Origin: Litorimonas sp964565335
GTDB lineage: Bacteria; Pseudomonadota; Alphaproteobacteria; Caulobacterales; Maricaulaceae
Direction of reading: 5' to 3'
Assembly (NCBI GenBank): GCA_964565335.1
Contig: CAZMEN010000004.1
Coordinates: 1 to 64,000, forward strand
Length of the DNA: 64,000 nt
A model generated the notes under the pieces. The model was not told the DNA's origin. It saw only the letters and a program-made list of their open reading frames with translations, and did no database searches. A program made the translations under genes and the position numbers. This document shows positions 59,499 to 64,000 of the stretch, in pieces (positions within the stretch are counted from its first letter, which is position 1; the number at the start of each line of letters is the position of its first letter).

Positions 59499-60365
59499 TC
59501 ACACAAGCTTATAGAGATGAGCGAAATAGGCATCTTCGAGCACCACATCGCCTTGCTCAAAACCCGGCCCGGGGCGGTCATCTGATAGCACAGAGACAAT
59601 GACGCCGCCCGTTAGGAAGCGTGAAGATAAAAACGGCATTGACTTTTTGAGGGCGTCAGCTTCTTCCTTATCCACTTGTTTCCGCCAGACTTTGCCCTCG
59701 ACTTTATTAATAAGTTCCTCGGGCGCGCCTCTGACAATGATTTCGCCGTCGCCCATAATCGCCATATCGGGGCACATATCACGTACATCTTCGACAATAT
59801 GAGTCGATAGCATAATGATTTTATCTTCTGACGCTTCGTGCAAAAGGTCTAGGAAACGTTGACGTTCAAAGGGGTCTAAGCCAGCGGTTGGCTCATCAAC
59901 TATGAGTACTTTCGGATCCCCCAAAAGCGCTTGCGCGACACCAAAACGTTGACGCATCCCGCCGGAATATGTGGCCACAGAAGCCGTCCGGTGCGTGATT
60001 AAATTCACGTTTTCAAGGAGCGCCATGATTTGCGCCTCACGTTCCTTTTTATTCGTCACGCCTTTTAAAATTGCGATATGGTCCAATAGGGCGAGGGCAC
60101 TCATTCGGGGATAAACACCAAAGTCCTGCGGTAAGTACCCCAATTGGGAGCGCATGACGGTGGGGTCTTCGACGATATCCACCCCATTATATGTGATGGT
60201 TCCATCATCAGGTTGCTGCAAGGTCGCCAAGGTCCGCATTAAGGTCGACTTCCCCGCGCCGTTCGGGCCTAATAGACCGAACAAACCCGGCTTTAAATCC
60301 AAACTCACATTATTGAGCGCATGTACGTCGCCAAAACGTTTATTAATCGCATTAATCGAAAGCAT
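59499..60365 (-). CDS. ABC transporter ATP-binding protein, partner of the permease/peptidase fusion
   Basis: A 288-residue ATPase. Walker A is GPNGAGKST (about 35), the Q-loop region GYLPQDFGVYPRMSALALL, the signature YSGGMRQRFGVAQALLG, Walker B VLIVDEPTAGLDPFERQR and the switch His STHIVEDV. It energises an ABC-2 type permease, which the next gene supplies 13 bases downstream in the same operon. The C-terminal 60 residues are a small accessory domain ending AHLYKLV. Transcription starts upstream of 60365 in a 200-bp region shared with the divergent gspE. Confidence 0.94.
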   Translation of the reverse strand: MLSINAINKRFGDVHALNNVSLDLKPGLFGLLGPNGAGKSTLMRTLATLQQPDDGTITYNGVDIVEDPTVMRSQLGYLPQDFGVYPRMSALALLDHIAILKGVTNKKEREAQIMALLENVNLITHRTASVATYSGGMRQRFGVAQALLGDPKVLIVDEPTAGLDPFERQRFLDLLHEASEDKIIMLSTHIVEDVRDMCPDMAIMGDGEIIVRGAPEELINKVEGKVWRKQVDKEEADALKKSMPFLSSRFLTGGVIVSVLSDDRPGPGFEQGDVVLEDAYFAHLYKLV

Positions 60366-60566
60366 AGCCGAACCTTTATCGAACTTCAGTAGAGGTAACG
60401 CTTAGATTAGGCAGAATATTATCGAAAAACAACGATTATTTCCGTTTAACGATAAAAACCAAAGGATTGGCAGTCTCGACACTGATAAAGCCCCGAATTT
60501 CCAAAGCGAAAGGTCACAAAAACTTAAATCGCTTTTCTCAAAAAATGCCTTATATAATGAGCGGGT

Positions 60567-62057
60567 ATGGAAAAGACCGCCACATTGCCCAGGCTCACTT
60601 ATAATTTCGCCCGCACCCAAGGCGTGTTGGTGACACATGACGAAGCTGGCCAGCCCATTATTTTGCATCGACCGCAAGCCCAGCCCGCTTCTTTGCGCGA
60701 AGCACGGCGAGCCGTGGGCCATCCGCTCGCCAAACAAGAAGTATCCCCGTCTGTTTTTGAAACGGCGCTCTCCAAAGCCTATGCCCAGAATGATCTGTCT
60801 AGCGCGTCGGAAGACGCCATAGGCGGCGAAGATTTAAGCGCTCTAGCGGACGGCCTTCCCAAGACCTCGGACCTTCTCGATAATTCTGATGATGCGCCTG
60901 TCATTCGTTTGATCAACGGTATTCTGCAGGAAGCCATCCGCGCCCGCGCCTCGGATATTCATATCGAGCCCTATGAGCAGCGCCTCTCTACGCGCTTTCG
61001 GATTGACGGCACATTGCAGGAGCGGTTGAGCCTCCCTGCTCGTCTTGCTCCCGTTTTAGTCAGCCGCGTCAAAGTTATGGCGCAGCTGGATATTGCCCAG
61101 AAACGCGTGCCGCAAGATGGGCGCTTTTCATTGAATTTGGGCCAACGCGCCATTGATGTGCGCGTATCGACACTGCCGTCGCGCCACGGCGAACGGCTCG
61201 TGATGCGGATTTTAGAAAAGGACAGCGCGCGTCTCGCCCTACCGGAATTAGGCATGGGGCCGGAGCTTTTGGAATCCTTTAAAGGCGCGCTTGCGCGGCC
61301 AAACGGCATTATCCTGGTCACAGGGCCAACGGGGTCGGGTAAAACGACCACGCTATACGGCGCTTTGTCAGAGTTAAATGACGGCTCTCGGAATATCCTG
61401 ACGGTCGAAGATCCCGTTGAATATGCCTTGGATGGCATTGGGCAAACGCAAGTCAACGCGTCCATTGGCATGAGCTTCGCCGCAGGCTTACGCGCAATTT
61501 TACGCCAAGACCCTGATGTCGTGATGGTCGGCGAAATTCGAGACTCTGAAACGGCCGAGATAGCTGTACAGGCCTCCCTCACAGGGCATTTGGTTCTCTC
61601 AACGGTTCATACAAATTCAGCCATCGCCGCTATCGCCCGATTGCGCGATATGGGTGTGGAACCGTTTCTTTTAGCCAGTACGATCACGGCCTTAGTCGCC
61701 CAACGTCTTGTACGTGAATTATGCCCAAGCTGTAAAACACCGCATAAAGCAACACCGGCAGAGCTCGAAGAATTGGGACTCCCCAAGAAACCCATGACCC
61801 TCTACGCGCCCAAGGGCTGCGGGGAATGTCAGGATATTGGTTATCGCGGACGGTTGGGTCTTTATGAGATGGTGGTTATGGACGATAAATTACGCGCAAT
61901 GATTCACGAAGGGGCATCTGAAGCCCAAATGAGCGCTCACGCCTTCAAGACGCGTCAAAGCTTACTCCAAAGCGGGGCGCAAGCTGTGCTCAGCAGCCTC
62001 ACAACCCCCGAAGAAGTCTTGCGCGTTTGCAAAGCTAAAACAGCGGAAAGCCTCTAA
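60567..62057 (+). CDS. gspE: Type II secretion ATPase GspE
   Basis: A 496-residue secretion ATPase that powers pseudopilus assembly at the inner membrane. The catalytic region has Walker A VTGPTGSGKTTTLYGAL, the Asp box TVEDPVEYAL, Walker B RQDPDVVMVGEIRDSETA and the His box GHLVLSTVHTN. A tetra-Cys zinc site typical of GspE is present as CPSC and CGEC around residues 390-420. The N-terminal domain (about 1-100) is short compared with Vibrio EpsE, implying a reduced GspL-binding part. gspF follows three bases after the stop, opening the gsp operon. Confidence 0.95.
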   Translation: MEKTATLPRLTYNFARTQGVLVTHDEAGQPIILHRPQAQPASLREARRAVGHPLAKQEVSPSVFETALSKAYAQNDLSSASEDAIGGEDLSALADGLPKTSDLLDNSDDAPVIRLINGILQEAIRARASDIHIEPYEQRLSTRFRIDGTLQERLSLPARLAPVLVSRVKVMAQLDIAQKRVPQDGRFSLNLGQRAIDVRVSTLPSRHGERLVMRILEKDSARLALPELGMGPELLESFKGALARPNGIILVTGPTGSGKTTTLYGALSELNDGSRNILTVEDPVEYALDGIGQTQVNASIGMSFAAGLRAILRQDPDVVMVGEIRDSETAEIAVQASLTGHLVLSTVHTNSAIAAIARLRDMGVEPFLLASTITALVAQRLVRELCPSCKTPHKATPAELEELGLPKKPMTLYAPKGCGECQDIGYRGRLGLYEMVVMDDKLRAMIHEGASEAQMSAHAFKTRQSLLQSGAQAVLSSLTTPEEVLRVCKAKTAESL

Positions 62058-62060
62058 GAG

Positions 62061-63281
62061 ATGGAGGCCTATGATTACGCCGCCATTGACGGCAAAGGAA
62101 AGCGCCAACGCGGCACAGTGATGGCGACCTCGTCACGCGATGCACGCGATATGCTGCGCTCGCGTTCATTAACTCCGATTGAATTAAACCGCAGCCGAAA
62201 GAAAGCCGCCAAGACAGCCGACACATCGCAAAAGGTTTTTTCAGGGCGCATTAAATTAAAAGACCTCACCCGTGCCACGCGACAATTAGCGATTTTAATT
62301 AATGCCTCAACCCCCGTCGAAGATGCGTTGCGGGTAACCGGACTTCAATTTGAAGGCTCGCCCATGCGGGAGGTTATTTTATCAGTGCGGTCGCAAGTTA
62401 TGGAAGGGGTGAAGCTCTCCGACGCCTTGCGCAGTCAACCGCAAGCCTTTGATGATCTTTATGTGGCTATGGTTGCCTCTGGCGAAACATCAGGCCGCCT
62501 TGCCTCTGTGCTGGAAAGGCTAGCGGATGATCTGGAAGCGGCGCAAGCCATACGGCGGAAAATTATGGGCGCCACCGTTTACCCCATCGTGCTTAGCATC
62601 GTCGCCATTGGCGTGATTACGCTGATGATGATATTAGTTGTACCAAAAGTCGTGAAACAATTTGATAGTTTTGGGCAAGAATTGCCGCCCTTGACGAAAT
62701 TCACCATAGCCTTGTCGGGCGCCTTTAAAACCTATGGCCTCTGGAGCCTTATCGGCCTTGTTATTGTCTTCATCGCTGCAAAGCTCGTTCTTTCACGGCC
62801 CAAACCGCGCTATGTCTGGGATAGTTGGAAATTAAAGTTACCCTTGCTCGGCGCGATTTCCCGCGACCTGAATGCGGCGCGGTTTTCCCGAACTATGGCG
62901 GGGCTCATTAGCGCAGGAACACCCGCTTTGACGGCCCTTGAAACCTCCCGTCATACGCTCAAAAACACCGTGATGCGCGAAGCCATTGTAGAGGCGGCCA
63001 CAAAAGTTCGCGAAGGCGCGCCTATTAGTCGGTCTTTGGAAAAAACAGGGGTCTTCCCCAGCCTTGTTACCCATATGGTCGCGGGCGGAGAGGCCAGCGG
63101 GGATACAGGCGAGATGTTTGGACGTTCCGCCGATTATTTGGAAAATGAATTTGAAGCAAAAAGCTCTATCTTCCTCACATTACTGGAGCCGATAATTATC
63201 ATACTGTTGGCGGGCGTTGTATTACTCATCGTAGCCGCTATTTTCCTGCCCATATTACAATTAAATACCGCCGCGTTTTAG
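62061..63281 (+). CDS. gspF: Type II secretion inner-membrane protein GspF
   Basis: A 406-residue polytopic platform protein with two GspF repeats and three membrane helices. The family opening AYDYAAIDGKGKRQRGTV and the repeat signatures LTRATRQLAILINASTPVED and SGETSGRLASVLERLADDLE are clear; the second repeat has ARFSRTMAGLISAGTPALTA and VAGGEASGDTGEMFGRSADY. The C-terminal helix (LLEPIIIILLAGVVLLIVAA) is usual. It begins three bases after gspE and nine before gspG. Confidence 0.95.
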   Translation: MEAYDYAAIDGKGKRQRGTVMATSSRDARDMLRSRSLTPIELNRSRKKAAKTADTSQKVFSGRIKLKDLTRATRQLAILINASTPVEDALRVTGLQFEGSPMREVILSVRSQVMEGVKLSDALRSQPQAFDDLYVAMVASGETSGRLASVLERLADDLEAAQAIRRKIMGATVYPIVLSIVAIGVITLMMILVVPKVVKQFDSFGQELPPLTKFTIALSGAFKTYGLWSLIGLVIVFIAAKLVLSRPKPRYVWDSWKLKLPLLGAISRDLNAARFSRTMAGLISAGTPALTALETSRHTLKNTVMREAIVEAATKVREGAPISRSLEKTGVFPSLVTHMVAGGEASGDTGEMFGRSADYLENEFEAKSSIFLTLLEPIIIILLAGVVLLIVAAIFLPILQLNTAAF

Positions 63282-63290
63282 GAACGGACC

Positions 63291-63770
63291 ATGTCAACAA
63301 CTCACAGCGAAACCCCGCAGAAAATCATAACGGCACAAAAAGACGGAGAGCCAGATAAAGAAGCCGGGTTCACCCTTGTCGAGGTGATGGTGACTTTGGT
63401 CATTATCGGGCTGCTTACGACCTTTGTTGTGATGAATGTTTTACCCGTTCAAGACCGCGCGCTCAGACAAAAAGCACAAGGCGACATTAAACAATTCGAA
63501 TTAGCGCTCGAGCAATATCGGCTGGATATGTTTGACTATCCCGAACAGTCCGTGGGCCTGCAAGCCTTGACGACCCGCCCATCAGGAGCGGACGAAGCGC
63601 GCTACCGTCCCGGCGGATATATTAAGGTGCTAGAGAAAGACCCTTGGGGGAATGAATATGGCTACCGCTATCCAGGGGAGTACGGCGTTGTCGATATATT
63701 CTCTTACGGATCTGACGGGGAGCCGGGCGGCGAGGATAACGCGGCTGATATCACAAATTGGGAACGCTAA
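63291..63770 (+). CDS. gspG: Major type II pseudopilin GspG
   Basis: A 159-residue pseudopilin. The prepilin cleavage/methylation site EAGFTLVEVMVTLVIIGLL begins at residue 24, so the leader is longer than usual (about 25 residues and strongly charged). The mature part has the GspG signatures DIKQFELALEQYRLDMFDYP, GLQALTTRP and DPWGNEYGYRYPGEYG; Ca2+-site-like Asp residues occur in SYGSDGEPGGEDN. GspG polymerises into the pseudopilus in the periplasm after processing by a prepilin peptidase, not seen in this window. gspH follows 23 bases later. Confidence 0.96.
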   Translation: MSTTHSETPQKIITAQKDGEPDKEAGFTLVEVMVTLVIIGLLTTFVVMNVLPVQDRALRQKAQGDIKQFELALEQYRLDMFDYPEQSVGLQALTTRPSGADEARYRPGGYIKVLEKDPWGNEYGYRYPGEYGVVDIFSYGSDGEPGGEDNAADITNWER

Positions 63771-63793
63771 TTAAAGCGAATAAGGCGCAAGCC

Positions 63794-64000
63794 ATGTTGG
63801 GCCTATCCGCGCTTTCACCCCCTTCTGATGCCGCGGCTGATAATGAAGCCGGGTTTACCCTGATCGAGATATTGAGCGTGTTGGTTATCATTGGCTTGTT
63901 AACGGGGCTTGTTGTTGTCACCTTACCCTCAACCCGATCGGAAACCGAAATTCAGGCGCAAACGCTTGTGCGGCAATTAAATGCTCTCTCGCAAGACGGA
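63794..64000 (+). CDS. gspH: Minor type II pseudopilin, GspH-like, cut by the window edge
   Basis: The first 69 codons from ATG 63794 are in the window. A 22-residue leader of small and acidic residues precedes the prepilin site NEAGFTLIEILSVLVIIGLL, with Gly before Phe and Glu at +5 as in type IV prepilins. The hydrophobic helix continues TGLVVVTLPSTRSETEIQAQ. Position directly after gspG suggests GspH, but GspI or another minor pseudopilin cannot be excluded without the C-terminus. Confidence 0.8.
   Translation, partial: MLGLSALSPPSDAAADNEAGFTLIEILSVLVIIGLLTGLVVVTLPSTRSETEIQAQTLVRQLNALSQDG

Noticed and set aside
1..64000. CRISPR arrays, insertion sequences, prophage or attachment sites
   Set aside because: No regularly spaced identical repeats, transposase, integrase or phage structural genes are visible; the window looks like stable chromosomal sequence.

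Overview
This window reads as one stretch of bacterial chromosome from an alphaproteobacterium, probably a stalked or marine type near Hyphomonadaceae/Maricaulales. That placement rests on family content: an RcdA homologue (CtrA-degradation adaptor), a TrcR/DUF1013 regulator, DUF1192 and DUF1491 proteins and an NDUFS6-like zinc-finger protein, which are mainly or only alphaproteobacterial. Base composition looks moderate. I see no phage, transposase, IS or CRISPR. Two 10-N scaffold gaps interrupt genes, one in gpmA and one in trcR.

Layout. 0-7 kb: trmL-hemF-HAD, then the type II fatty-acid genes fabA-fabB and fabI with an orphan LuxR regulator between them, then a leftward pair of a RibD-like deaminase domain and a NADAR glycosidase. 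7.5-13 kb: small lipoprotein, gpmA, polA, a TonB-like protein and a CHCC zinc-finger protein. 13-20 kb: ABC ATPase, Gfo/Idh/MocA oxidoreductase, MATE transporter, DUF1491 and a large BcsB-like envelope protein. 19.8-20.6 kb is non-coding, with several dyads and a strong rightward terminator. 20.6-25 kb: cysS, a ClpP/crotonase-fold membrane protein, folE, a 197-nt inverted-repeat-bounded element, DUF2805 and a porin. 25.2-27.3 kb: a sensory Cache domain fused to a pentameric ligand-gated ion channel. 27.4-35.8 kb: serine hydrolase, sdaA, a class V PLP enzyme, gluconate kinase and permease, glpD and a DeoR regulator. 36-45 kb: galT-galK and later galE, enclosing a tightly coupled four-gene leftward operon (AfsA-like hotdog protein, FAD amine oxidase, HemN-like radical SAM enzyme, alpha/beta hydrolase) and kdsD with a histidine phosphatase. 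45-51 kb: cysNC and cysD, an AGE-family epimerase and manC. 51-55.7 kb: trcR, DUF1192, rcdA, rpmE, kdsA, suhB, efp. 55.8-60.4 kb: an ABC permease fused to an M1 metallopeptidase, with its ATPase. 60.6-64 kb: start of a type II secretion operon, gspE-F-G-H, cut by the window edge.

How it fits together. Much of the window is core metabolism and envelope supply: unsaturated fatty acids (fabA/B/I), Kdo (kdsD, kdsA), GDP-mannose (manC with the AGE epimerase), UDP-galactose interconversion (galETK), sulfate activation (cysD/NC), gluconate and glycerol-3-phosphate use, and protein export (gsp). The parts most worth follow-up are the Cache-channel fusion, the AfsA-like/HemN-like operon, CysD with an N-terminal helix-turn-helix-like extension and two matching palindromes at its promoter, the split RibD deaminase/NADAR pair, and the structured non-coding stretches near 4.2, 20 and 23.6 kb.
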